A DNA stretch of 38,494 bases from Streptomyces zinciresistens K42 (GCF_000225525.1 NZ_AGBF01000053.1:1-38494); one strand, 5' to 3'. Counted from the stretch's first letter, positions 7,388-15,720 are shown. Notes: generated by a model from the sequence alone, not told the origin. Numbers and translations are program-made.

Positions 7388-8345
7388 GGCCACCACCCTG
7401 CGCACCGCCCCGCTGGACAGGGCCCGCGTCCTGCAGTGGCTGCAGACGTACGGCGTCTACGCGGGCGTCGCCGCGCTGCTCGTCGTCAACGTCGTCATCA
7501 CCCCGAACTTCCTGACCGCGGAGAACTTCCGCACCCAGGCGGTCCAGGTCGCCCCCGTCATCATCGTCGCCCTCGGCATGGCCCTGGTCATCGGCACCGA
7601 GGGCGTGGACCTGTCGGTCGGCGCCGTGATGGCCCTGGCGGCCTCCGTCACCGCGCTCTACCTCGGCTACGGACTGCTGCCCGCGCTGCTCGCGGTCGCG
7701 CTGTTCGCCGCGGCCGTCGGACTCGCCAACGGCGCGCTGGTCGCCCTCGTCGGAGTGCAGCCGATCGTCGCCACCCTGGCGCTCATGGTCGGCGGCCGGG
7801 GCATCGCCCTGGTCCTGCTGCCCCAGCTGGAGGACCTGCGCAACCCCGCCCTCGCCTCCCTGGGCTCCGGCGACGTCCTCGGCGTCCCGTACCTGATCCT
7901 GATCGCCGCCGTCCTCGCCCTGCTGGTGGCGTTCACCGTGCGGCGCACCACCTTCGGCCGCCAGCTCCTCGCCATCGGCGACAGCCGCCCCGCCGCCCAG
8001 CTCGCCGGCCTTCCCGTGCGCCGCGTCCTGATCATCGTGTACGTGGTGTGCGCGCTGCTCGCCGCCGTGGCGGGCGTCCTCGCGACCGCCCGTCTCCAGG
8101 CCAGCGACCCGACCTCGCTCGGCAACCTGATGGAGCTCTCGGCGATCACGGCCGTCGTCGTCGGCGGCACCCCGCTGACCGGCGGCCGGGTCAACATCGC
8201 CGGCACCGTCGCCGGCGCCGTCCTCATCCAACTGCTCACCGCCACCCTCATCAAGCACGATCTGCCGCCCTCCTGGACCCAGATCGCCCAGGCCGTAGTG
8301 ATCGTCGCCGCCGTCTACGCGGCACGGGGACGGGGGAGGCGATGA
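7380..8345 (+). CDS. Sugar ABC permease 1 (YtfT-like)
   Basis: A 321-residue inner-membrane permease of the CUT2/BPD_transp_2 class. Eight or more hydrophobic segments are visible, with the family blocks IVALGMALVIGTEGVDLSVGAVMALAA, VQPIVATLALMVGGRGIAL, TTFGRQLLAIGDSRPAAQLAGLPV (EAA-like coupling loop) and ITAVVVGGTPLTGGRVNIAGT near the end. It forms a heteromeric channel with the second permease. The ATG overlaps the end of the ATPase gene by 8 bases, and its stop overlaps the next ATG (ATGA at 8342-8345). Two unlike permeases in a CUT2 system match the YtfT/YjfF arrangement and differ from ribose or xylose systems, which use a single permease. Confidence 0.92.
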   Translation: MAEATTLRTAPLDRARVLQWLQTYGVYAGVAALLVVNVVITPNFLTAENFRTQAVQVAPVIIVALGMALVIGTEGVDLSVGAVMALAASVTALYLGYGLLPALLAVALFAAAVGLANGALVALVGVQPIVATLALMVGGRGIALVLLPQLEDLRNPALASLGSGDVLGVPYLILIAAVLALLVAFTVRRTTFGRQLLAIGDSRPAAQLAGLPVRRVLIIVYVVCALLAAVAGVLATARLQASDPTSLGNLMELSAITAVVVGGTPLTGGRVNIAGTVAGAVLIQLLTATLIKHDLPPSWTQIAQAVVIVAAVYAARGRGRR

Positions 8346-9376
8346 CCGTCACGAAGACGGAGGCGCCCGTGACCACCGCGAGCAACCAGCCGCACGGGGA
8401 GGGCGAACCGGCAGGCTCCGCCCGCTCGGAACGGCTCAGCGCCCTGATCCAGCAGCACGGCGCCCTGGCCGTACTGGTGATCGTCTCCCTGGTGGCGTCG
8501 TTCTCCTTCGACTCCTTCGCCACCGGCGACAACGTCAGCAACATGGCGACCAGTTCGGCCTTCCTGGCGATCGTCGCCCTCGGCATGACCTTCGTGATCA
8601 TCACCGGCGGCATCGACCTGTCCGTCGGCTCGCTGTTCGCCCTCGGCGGCGTCCTCGCCGCCTGGGGCTCACGCTACGGCACCCTGGTCGCCCTCCTGCT
8701 GCCCCTGGCGGTGTGCGGGCTCATCGGCGTCGTCAACGGCCTGCTGGTGGCCCGCTCCCGGCTCGCCCCGTTCATCGTCACGCTCGCCGCCATGCTGGGC
8801 GCGCGCGGACTGCTGCTGGCCGTCACCGACGAGGGCGCGGAGACCTTCCTGATCGGCAAGGGCTCGCTCCTGGCCGAACTGGGCCAGGGCACCACGCTGG
8901 GCCTGGGCAACCCCGTGTGGATCACCCTCGCCCTCTTCGTCGCGGGAGCCGTCGTGCTGCGCCGCACCCGCTTCGGGCAGCACGTCTACGCCGTCGGCGG
9001 CAACGAGGACGCGGCGGCCCTGATGGGCGCCCCCGTCGCCCGCACGAAGATCCTCGTCTACACGCTGTCCGGCCTGCTCGCCGGGCTGGCCGGCGCGCTC
9101 AACGCCGCCTGGCTCGCATCCGGCGTGACCATCCTCGGCAACGGCATGGAACTGGAGGCCATCTCCGCCGTCGTGATCGGCGGCACCCTGCTGACCGGCG
9201 GCCTCGGCTACGTCAGCGGCTCCCTCGTCGGCGTGCTGCTGCTGAAGGTCATCCAGAACGTCATCAACCAGATCGGCTCGCTCGACTCCTCCTACCAGCA
9301 GGTCGTCAGCGGAGCCTTCCTGGCTGTCGTCGTCATCGCCCAGACCTGGCTGGGCCGAAGACGGCAGCTCATGTAG
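8342..9376 (+). CDS. Sugar ABC permease 2 (YjfF-like)
   Basis: A 344-residue CUT2-class permease. After an N-terminal cytoplasmic stretch of about 45 polar residues come multiple membrane segments and the family blocks AIVALGMTFVIITGGIDLS, LAPFIVTLAAMLGARGLLL, RTRFGQHVYAVGGNEDAAALMG and EAISAVVIGGTLLTGGLGYV. It starts by a four-base ATGA overlap with permease 1, so the two are made together. It pairs with permease 1 as the membrane channel for the double ATPase. The long polar N-terminus is unusual but consistent with the chosen start; an internal GTG at 8371 would shorten it by about 10 residues. Transcription is probably limited after it by the hairpin at 9381-9424. Confidence 0.92.
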   Translation: MTVTKTEAPVTTASNQPHGEGEPAGSARSERLSALIQQHGALAVLVIVSLVASFSFDSFATGDNVSNMATSSAFLAIVALGMTFVIITGGIDLSVGSLFALGGVLAAWGSRYGTLVALLLPLAVCGLIGVVNGLLVARSRLAPFIVTLAAMLGARGLLLAVTDEGAETFLIGKGSLLAELGQGTTLGLGNPVWITLALFVAGAVVLRRTRFGQHVYAVGGNEDAAALMGAPVARTKILVYTLSGLLAGLAGALNAAWLASGVTILGNGMELEAISAVVIGGTLLTGGLGYVSGSLVGVLLLKVIQNVINQIGSLDSSYQQVVSGAFLAVVVIAQTWLGRRRQLM

Positions 9377-9380
9377 AGCT

Positions 9381-9424
9381 CCGGACGCGGCAGTCGGGCA
9401 ACGCGCCCCGGCTGCCGCGTCCGG
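9381..9424 (+). terminator. Hairpin between permease 2 and GH2 gene
   Basis: Perfect 13-bp arms, CCGGACGCGGCAG (9381-9393) and CTGCCGCGTCCGG (9412-9424), begin 4 bases after the permease stop and lie 84 bases before the GH2 start. Either full or partial termination is possible; I see no clear separate promoter before 9508. Confidence 0.65.
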
Positions 9425-9507
9425 CTCCAGGCGGCCGGTCCCGGCCACCGGCGCCCGGCCGCTTCTCGCACACGCACGTCTCCCCACCCACAGACCAAGG
9501 AGGCACG

Positions 9508-11871
9508 ATGCGTCGAGCAACCGTCCCCCGTCCGCCGTTCCCCCGGCTCGGACGCCGCGTCCGCCGGGCCGCCACCGCGCTCGCCGCGCTGGCCCTGGCC
9601 GCAGGCACGGCCCTCACCGGCACCGGAACGGCGAGCGCCGCGCCGAGGGCCTGGACCCCCAAGCCCGCGCCCATGACCACCCCGTGGACGAACCAGGTCC
9701 CCACCGACAAACCGCTCCCGGAGTACCCGCGGCCCCAGTTGACCCGTCCGGACTGGGCCAACCTCAACGGCATCTGGGACTTCGCCGTCACCCCGGCCGA
9801 CGCCGGCCAGCCGGCCTCCTTCACCGAGCAGATCCGCGTCCCCTTCGTCGCCGAGTCCGCGCTCTCCGGCATCCAGCGCAAGATCACCCAGAACGACAAG
9901 CTCTGGTACAAGCGCACCTTCACCGTCCCGGCGGACTGGAACGGACGCCGCGTCCAGCTCAACTTCGGTGCCAGCGACTGGCGTACGACGGTCTGGGTCA
10001 ACGGGCGCCAGGCGGGCGCCACCCACAGCGGCGGCTTCGACGCCTTCTCCTTCGACGTCACCGACCTCCTCGCCGGCGGCACCAACACGATCGTCGCCTC
10101 CGTCTGGGACCCCACCGAGACCGGCGGGCAGGCCGTCGGCAAGCAGCGCGTCCGCGAGGTGACCCCGCAGCCCGGCGGCGGCATCTTCTACACCGCCGCG
10201 TCCGGCATCTGGCAGACGGTGTGGCTCGAACCCACCGCCGCCGCCTACGTGTCGCGCCTCGACATGGTCCCCGACCCCGCCAACGGCAGGCTGAAGGTCA
10301 CCGTCCGGGGCACCGGCACCACCGGCGCCGAACGGGCCCGCGTCACCGTCTCCGCCGGCGGCACCACGGTGGGCACGGCGACCGGCCCGGTCGGCGCCGA
10401 GTTCACCGTCCCCGTCCCCGACGCCCGGCTGTGGACCCCCGAGGACCCCTTCCTCTACGACGTGAAGGCCGACGTGCTCTCCGGTGGTACCGCCGTCGAC
10501 TCGGTCGGCAGCTACACCGGTATGCGCACCATCGGCCTCGCCCGCGTCGACGGAGTGCAACGCCCCGTCCTCAACGGCAAGTTCGTCTTCCAGAGCGGCA
10601 CCCTGGACCAGGGCTACTGGCCCGACGGCATCTACACCGCGCCGACCGACGCCGCCCTGCGCTACGACCTGCAGAAGCACAAGGACCTCGGCTTCAACAT
10701 GGTCCGCAAGCACATCAAGGTCGAGCCCCAGCGCTGGTTCTACTGGGCGGACCGGCTCGGCCTGCTGGTGTGGCAGGACATGCCGGCGATGCCGCGCACC
10801 CCCGACACGGCCGCCCGCACCCAGTGGGAGGCCGAGTACACGCGCATCATCGACCAGCAGCGCAGCTCACCCTCGCTCGTCATGTGGGTCAACCAGAACG
10901 AGGGCTGGGGCCAGTACGACCAGGCCCGCCTCGCCGACAAGGTCAAGGCCGCCGACCCCTCGCGCCTCGTCGACAACATGAGCGGCGTCAACTGCTGCGG
11001 AGCCGTGGACGGCGGCAACGGCGACGTCGTCGACGACCACGTCTACGTGGGACCGGGCACGACCGTGCCCAGTGCCACCCGGGCCGCCGTCCTCGGTGAG
11101 TTCGGCGGGCTCGGCTACCGGGTCGCCGGCAACGAGTGGTACCCCGGCGGCGGCTTCAGCTACGAGGACCAGCCGAGCCTCGCGAACCTCGACAACCGGC
11201 TCGTGGGCCTGCTGGACGGCATCCGCGAGGTCCGCATGCCCCGCGGGCTGTCCGCCTCCGTCTACACCGAGATCACCGACGTCGAGAACGAGGTCAACGG
11301 CCTGCTCACCTACGACCGCCAGGTGGTCAAGGTCGACGAGGCCCGGGTACGGGCTGCCAACCGCGCCCTGATCGACGCCTCGCGCGGCGCCACGGCCCCC
11401 GTCACCCTGCCCACCGGCCAGTACAAGTCGCTGCGGGTGACGACACCGGGCTACACCGACCGGTACCTCAGACACCGGGACGGGGCGGCCTACACCGACC
11501 CCGTGAGCGGCGGCAGCGACGCCCTGCTGAAGAACGACGCCACCTGGAAGATCGTCCCCGGGCTGGCCGAGAGCTCCTGCTACAGCTTCGAGTCGCGCAA
11601 CTACCCGGGCCAGTACCTGCGCCACCGCCAGTCCCGCGTCTACAAGGAGGCCGGGAGCGGGGACCTGTTCCGGGCCGACGCCACCTTCTGCGCCGTCCGG
11701 GGCGCGAACGGCGGCGTACGGCTGTCCGCCTACAACTACCCGGAGCAGTATCTGCGCCACTACGGCGGCGAGTTGTGGCTCGCGATACCGGGCGGCACCC
11801 GCGCCTGGGACAAGCCCGCCCTCTTCACGGAGGACACCACCTGGGCCGTGGAGGCGCCCTGGGCGCCCTGA
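9508..11871 (+). CDS. Secreted GH2 glycosidase with C-terminal AbfB (CBM42) module
   Basis: A 787-residue exported enzyme. Signal peptide about residues 1-45 has an Arg-rich n-region (GRRVRRAA, possibly Tat) and ends TASAAP. GH2 sugar-binding domain about 65-250, Ig-like domain 250-360 and TIM barrel 360-630. Predicted acid/base is E465 in NQNEGWG and the predicted nucleophile is E531 in LGEFGG. Residues about 655-785 contain three YLRH-type repeats (DRYLRHRDG, GQYLRHRQS, EQYLRHYGG) typical of AbfB/CBM42, which binds arabinofuranose side chains. Start preceded by AAGGAGG. It lies at the end of the furanose-type transporter operon and shares a core with the convergent GH2 at 12313. Likely a furanosidase or related exo-glycosidase; substrate is inferred. 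The central SGVNCC motif is shared by both paralogues. Confidence 0.92.
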   Translation: MRRATVPRPPFPRLGRRVRRAATALAALALAAGTALTGTGTASAAPRAWTPKPAPMTTPWTNQVPTDKPLPEYPRPQLTRPDWANLNGIWDFAVTPADAGQPASFTEQIRVPFVAESALSGIQRKITQNDKLWYKRTFTVPADWNGRRVQLNFGASDWRTTVWVNGRQAGATHSGGFDAFSFDVTDLLAGGTNTIVASVWDPTETGGQAVGKQRVREVTPQPGGGIFYTAASGIWQTVWLEPTAAAYVSRLDMVPDPANGRLKVTVRGTGTTGAERARVTVSAGGTTVGTATGPVGAEFTVPVPDARLWTPEDPFLYDVKADVLSGGTAVDSVGSYTGMRTIGLARVDGVQRPVLNGKFVFQSGTLDQGYWPDGIYTAPTDAALRYDLQKHKDLGFNMVRKHIKVEPQRWFYWADRLGLLVWQDMPAMPRTPDTAARTQWEAEYTRIIDQQRSSPSLVMWVNQNEGWGQYDQARLADKVKAADPSRLVDNMSGVNCCGAVDGGNGDVVDDHVYVGPGTTVPSATRAAVLGEFGGLGYRVAGNEWYPGGGFSYEDQPSLANLDNRLVGLLDGIREVRMPRGLSASVYTEITDVENEVNGLLTYDRQVVKVDEARVRAANRALIDASRGATAPVTLPTGQYKSLRVTTPGYTDRYLRHRDGAAYTDPVSGGSDALLKNDATWKIVPGLAESSCYSFESRNYPGQYLRHRQSRVYKEAGSGDLFRADATFCAVRGANGGVRLSAYNYPEQYLRHYGGELWLAIPGGTRAWDKPALFTEDTTWAVEAPWAP

Positions 11872-11895
11872 CCGGGGCGTTGCACGACAGCACGA

Positions 11896-11957
11896 CGGCC
11901 AGGCAGGGCAGTGGGGGCGGTGTCCCGGGACACCGCCCCCACTGCCCTGCCTGGCCG
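11896..11957. terminator. Perfect 62-bp palindrome (bidirectional terminator)
   Basis: Positions 11896-11926 and 11927-11957 are exact reverse complements: 31 bases per arm and no unpaired spacer, centred on CCCGGG. It begins 24 bases after the GH2 stop at 11871. As RNA it would fold into one long stem in either direction. It is unusually long and exact for a terminator. Confidence 0.85.
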
Positions 11958-12254
11958 CACCGCTCGCACGCGGGCCGCGCCACCACGCCGTTCCCGGACC
12001 GCCCCCACCTCCCTCGCCGCCGAAGAGCAGCAGCGGGTCCGGTCCGCCCTCGCGACCAGTACCGTCGAACTCCGCGTACGGGAAAGCCTCGTGAGGCGCG
12101 GGCGCCTGGCTCCTCGCGGTGGACGCATCCCTTCCCGACCGGACACAGAGGCCGTCAGGGCACTCAACTCCCCCTCGTACTACGGTGTTTCGCCCTGGTT
12201 GGCGCCGCCCGCCCCCGTCGCGGGCCCGGGGCCGGTTCCGGAGCGGGGCAGCGA

Positions 12255-12296
12255 GAAGGCCCCGGCGGGGGAGTCGCACCCCCCGCCGGGGCCTTC
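12255..12296 (-). terminator. Terminator of the minus-strand GH2 gene
   Basis: 16-bp perfect stem: GAAGGCCCCGGCGGGG (12255-12270) with its complement at 12281-12296, and a 10-base loop. It sits 16 bases past the stop of the minus-strand GH2 gene. Confidence 0.8.
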
Positions 12297-12312
12297 GCTC
12301 ACGTCGCTTCCG

Positions 12313-15300
12313 CTACGGCTTGCCGGCCGAGTAGAGCGCGCTCACCTCCTCGGCGGAGAGCGCCTTGTCGAACGCCCGGACCTCGTCCACCGCTCCGTTC
12401 CAGAAGTCGGTGTTGTTGCCGTCCCACTGGGCCCGGCCGACGGCCAGGGGGCCCGTGCTCGGGTAGGCGGCGCCCCCGGTGGCGGTCGCCGCCGGCTTCC
12501 CGTCGACGTACAGCCTGATCGTGTTGTCGGTGCTGTCGCGGACCCCGACCAGCTGGTACCAGCGGCCCTTCTCCGGTGTGAGGGCCAGCCGGGACCGGTT
12601 CTCGCCCGGGGTGCTGAAGGAGAACGCGCCCTGCCCGTACTGGAGATAGAACGGGCTCGCCTGGCGCCGGGTGTCCTGGCTGACCGCGGTGGCGTAGTTG
12701 CCGGGCAGCTCGTCCAGCCGCACCCACGCCGACACCGAGTAGCTCGCCGTGGTGTCGAGCACCGGCCCGGCGGTCTGCGCGTACTGGCCCTTGCCGTCGA
12801 ACTTCAGCGCGCTGCCCCTGACTCCGGGCGTCCAGAAGGTGCCTTCGCTGAGCGTCAGCGACCTGGCGCCGGGTCCGGAGTCCTTCGCCGTGGTCCCGGT
12901 GCCCTCGTCCAGCGACCAGGACGCGCCGCCCGTGAGCGGCTGCCGCTCGCCGGCCGCGGCACCGGCCGCGATGACCTTGAGGTTGATCTCACGGACCCGG
13001 ACCGGGTCGACCTTGATCTCCCGGCGGTCGTACGTGTAGAGGCCGTTGAGTTCGTTCTCCAGGTCGGAGATCTGGGTGTAGACCGAACCGGACAGTTCCG
13101 CGCCCGCCTGGTCCAGATAGAACTTCTCGGTGTTCTCCACGTATTTTCGGGTCAGTGCCTCCTTGTCGTTGACACCGCTGTAGATCACCGTCGGGGCGCC
13201 CGGCCACATGTGCCCGGGGGCGCGCAGCGTGAACCCGCCGTGCTCACCGTCCATCGCCGCGCGGTTCGCGTCGGGGAAGGGCGGATCGTCGTTGTTGTAG
13301 TCGTGATTGTCGATGATGTCGCCCTTGCCGGAATCCCCCTTGGAATTACAGCAGTTGACACCGCTGTGGGCGTTGACGATCCGCGACGGGTCGGCCGCCT
13401 TCACCGACTCGGCGATCTTGCCGGTCTCCGTGCGGTCCCACTCGCCCCAGCCCTCGTTGAAGATGTTGTAGCCGATCACCGAGGGCGAACTCCGGTGCTC
13501 CCGCTGGACCTCCTTGCCCTGGGAGACGAAGGCGTTGCGCCCGGTCTCGTTGGTCAGGTTGCCGGACACGAAGTCCTGCCAGACCAGCAGGCCGAGCCGG
13601 TCGGCCCAGTAGAACCAGCGCTGCGGTTCGACCTTGATGTGCTTGCGCACCGCGTTGAAGCCGAGCTTCTTGTGCGCCTTCAGGTCGAAGGAGAGCGCCT
13701 CGTCACTCGGCGCGGTGTACAGGCCCTCGGGCCAGAATCCCTGGTCGAGGGTGGCGAGGGAGAAGATCGGCTTGCCGTTGAGCACCAGCTTCTTGAAGCC
13801 GCCGACCGTCTCGACGCCTATCTTGCGCATACCGAAGTAGCTGGCGATCCGGTCCGTCGACCGGCCGTCGGTCAGCCTGACGTCGAGGTCGTAGAGGTAG
13901 GGGTCGTCCGGGCTCCACAGCCGCGGCTTCGGCACCGGAAGCCGCAGCTTCTCGTTCGCCGGGCCGGTCACCTTGCCGACGACCTTGCCCCGCTTGTCCT
14001 TGGCCACGGCCTCGACCTGCGCCCGCGCGGACGCCGTGCCCGACTCCACCGTCACCGCCAGGGTGCTGGAGTCGACGTCCGGGGTGGAGACCACGTTGTC
14101 GATGGCGGCCTTGGCCACCGGCTCCATCCAGACCGTCTGCCAGATGCCCGACGACTGGGTGTAGAAGATGCCGCCCGGGTTGGTGGACTGCTTGCCGGTG
14201 GGCTGGTCGGCGCCCCCGGTGTCGGTGACCGCGACGATGATCTCCTGCGGGCCGCTGCCCTTGAGCGCGTCGGTGACATCGGCGCTGAAGGCGTCGTAAC
14301 CGCCGGTGTGGTCGGCGACCTTGGTGCCGTTGACGTACACCCGGGCCTCGTAGTCCACGGCGCCGAAGTTCAGCTTCAGCCGGCTGTCCTTGCCGACCTT
14401 CCAGTCCTTCGGGACGCTCACCGTGCGGCGGTAGAACATGTAGTCCTCGTGCCGCTCCAGCCCGGAGAGCTGTGACTCGACCGGGAACGGCACGATGACC
14501 TTCTCGGCGAGGTCCTTGCCGAACGCCGGCTGCTCGCCCGCCTTGGCGCCGCTGAACTGCCAGGGGCCGTTCAGGTTCTTCCACTTGGAGCGCACCTGCT
14601 GCGGACGCGGGTACTCCGGCAGCGGGTTGTTCTTGTCGACCTTGTCGCCCCACTTGGTGGTGAGCCGGTGGGTCGAGGCGTTGTCGGCGTAGCGCGCGAT
14701 CTTCGGCACGGCCTTGCCGCCCGCCGTCAGACCGCCGTCGCCGTCGTAACTCACCCGGACCTGCTGGTTCTTCTGGATGGGTTCGGCGAGCGTCACGACC
14801 AGGGAGTTGCGGTCACCGGACGCGGTCCTGACCGACTTCAGGGGGAAGGCGGTGGTGTCGGCCTCGACCTTGAGGTGGTCCTTGACCGTCGCGAGGTCGG
14901 CGATCCGGTCCTCGAAGCGGGCGCGCACCTGCCGCCCGTCCCCGGCCACGGACATCTCCACCGGGTAGACCTCGAAGTCCGCCGGCGGGGTGAACGCGGA
15001 CATCGGCACGATCTGCTTGGCCAGGTTCGCGCTGGACCAGCGCAGGAACATGTTGGCCCCGCCGACGTCCTGGAACATCTCCATACGGAAGTCGAGCTTC
15101 TCGCCCGCCTGGAGCCGCACCGGAGCGCTGGTCTGCTCCTTGTCCCAGTCGGGCACCCAGTGGTCGATGACCGACTTGCCGCCGATGCTGAGCCGGAAGC
15201 CGTTGTCGCCGATGGCGTAGAAGGTGTAGTCGCCGGTGGCCGGCACCTCGATCTGACCCGTCCAACGGGCCGTCGTGTTCTCGGTCTTGCCGGTCATCTC

Positions 15301-15579
15301 CTGGAAAGTGCTGGTCAGACCCGAGAAGTTGATCTGCGGTTCGAGCTGGGTACCGCCGAGGACGGCGAAGTCCCGGGCACCCGGCGCGGACATGCTGAAG
15401 TACTCGCCCTTGAGGCCCTTGACCTGGACGGCGGGAGTCGCGGCGGACGGTGCCTCGGCGGTGGTGGCGGACCGCTCGGCGGCGGACGCCGTGACGGCCA
15501 GGCCGCTCGGCAGGAGCAGAGCGGCCGCGGCCAGCAGCGCCCACGCTCTGGCCCTCGGGCGATCGTGTTGTCTTGTCAT
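12313..15579 (-). CDS. Secreted PA14-GH2-LamG glycosidase
   Basis: A 1088-residue exported enzyme. Sec-type signal peptide 1-36 (hydrophobic core WALLAAAALLLPSGLAV, end ASAA). PA14 carbohydrate-binding domain about 50-195 (GEYFSMS, then YTFYAIGDNGFRLSIGG). A poorly defined linker domain of about 100 residues follows. GH2 sugar-binding, Ig and TIM-barrel domains span about 315-890. Predicted acid/base is E709 in FNEGWGEW and predicted nucleophile E779 in DGEHGGF. A LamG/ConA-like domain occupies about 905-1085 (YSVSAWVRLDELPG and later IRLYVDGK). ATG at 15579 with GAGGAAAGG upstream. It has its own promoter and the best copy of the shared operator. It is a paralogue of the GH2 at 9508 with different accessory modules, so a different polymer context is likely. 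Class certain, substrate inferred. Confidence 0.93.
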   Translation of the reverse strand: MTRQHDRPRARAWALLAAAALLLPSGLAVTASAAERSATTAEAPSAATPAVQVKGLKGEYFSMSAPGARDFAVLGGTQLEPQINFSGLTSTFQEMTGKTENTTARWTGQIEVPATGDYTFYAIGDNGFRLSIGGKSVIDHWVPDWDKEQTSAPVRLQAGEKLDFRMEMFQDVGGANMFLRWSSANLAKQIVPMSAFTPPADFEVYPVEMSVAGDGRQVRARFEDRIADLATVKDHLKVEADTTAFPLKSVRTASGDRNSLVVTLAEPIQKNQQVRVSYDGDGGLTAGGKAVPKIARYADNASTHRLTTKWGDKVDKNNPLPEYPRPQQVRSKWKNLNGPWQFSGAKAGEQPAFGKDLAEKVIVPFPVESQLSGLERHEDYMFYRRTVSVPKDWKVGKDSRLKLNFGAVDYEARVYVNGTKVADHTGGYDAFSADVTDALKGSGPQEIIVAVTDTGGADQPTGKQSTNPGGIFYTQSSGIWQTVWMEPVAKAAIDNVVSTPDVDSSTLAVTVESGTASARAQVEAVAKDKRGKVVGKVTGPANEKLRLPVPKPRLWSPDDPYLYDLDVRLTDGRSTDRIASYFGMRKIGVETVGGFKKLVLNGKPIFSLATLDQGFWPEGLYTAPSDEALSFDLKAHKKLGFNAVRKHIKVEPQRWFYWADRLGLLVWQDFVSGNLTNETGRNAFVSQGKEVQREHRSSPSVIGYNIFNEGWGEWDRTETGKIAESVKAADPSRIVNAHSGVNCCNSKGDSGKGDIIDNHDYNNDDPPFPDANRAAMDGEHGGFTLRAPGHMWPGAPTVIYSGVNDKEALTRKYVENTEKFYLDQAGAELSGSVYTQISDLENELNGLYTYDRREIKVDPVRVREINLKVIAAGAAAGERQPLTGGASWSLDEGTGTTAKDSGPGARSLTLSEGTFWTPGVRGSALKFDGKGQYAQTAGPVLDTTASYSVSAWVRLDELPGNYATAVSQDTRRQASPFYLQYGQGAFSFSTPGENRSRLALTPEKGRWYQLVGVRDSTDNTIRLYVDGKPAATATGGAAYPSTGPLAVGRAQWDGNNTDFWNGAVDEVRAFDKALSAEEVSALYSAGKP

Positions 15580-15682
15580 CGGACCTTTCCTCGTACGGGG
15601 GTGCGGACCGGGCCCGGTCGTCCTGCGAGCCGGGGCTCGCGGATGCGGCGGACGATCGGGACGGACGCGGGTCGGGCGGCTC

Positions 15683-15696
15683 TTGCAACGTTGGAA
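15683..15696. promoter_or_regulatory. LacI-type operator, copy 3 (best palindrome)
   Basis: TTGCAACGTTGGAA, symmetrical except at the two variable positions, centred at 15689/15690. It is about 105 bases upstream of the minus-strand GH2 start and lies where that gene's -10 region would be. Confidence 0.65.
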
Positions 15697-15714
15697 ATTT
15701 CTGCGACAGCGGAA

Positions 15715-15720
15715 TGACAA
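15715..15720 (-). promoter_or_regulatory. Candidate -35 of the minus-strand GH2 gene
   Basis: Reads TTGTCA on the minus strand, the same hexamer used at 2388-2393 and 33040-33045. The matching -10 would fall in the operator at 15683-15696 but is not a good consensus match. Confidence 0.4.

Larger units (their letters stand above)
11872..12312. other. Convergent intergenic region with two hairpins
   Basis: No gene is supported. It contains the 62-bp perfect palindrome at 11896-11957 and the hairpin at 12255-12296. The 300 bases between them show no clear coding or regulatory signal. Confidence 0.6.

Noticed and set aside
9394..9411. CAACG core in the loop between permease 2 and the plus-strand GH2 gene as a fourth operator
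   Set aside because: Only five bases match; the TT and AA flanks and palindromic symmetry are absent, and it lies within the loop of a terminator-like hairpin.
12313..14475. Long open frames on the plus strand opposite the minus-strand GH2 gene
   Set aside because: They are Arg/Pro/Val-rich shadows of a clear GH2 gene, with no family signal or ribosome binding site.
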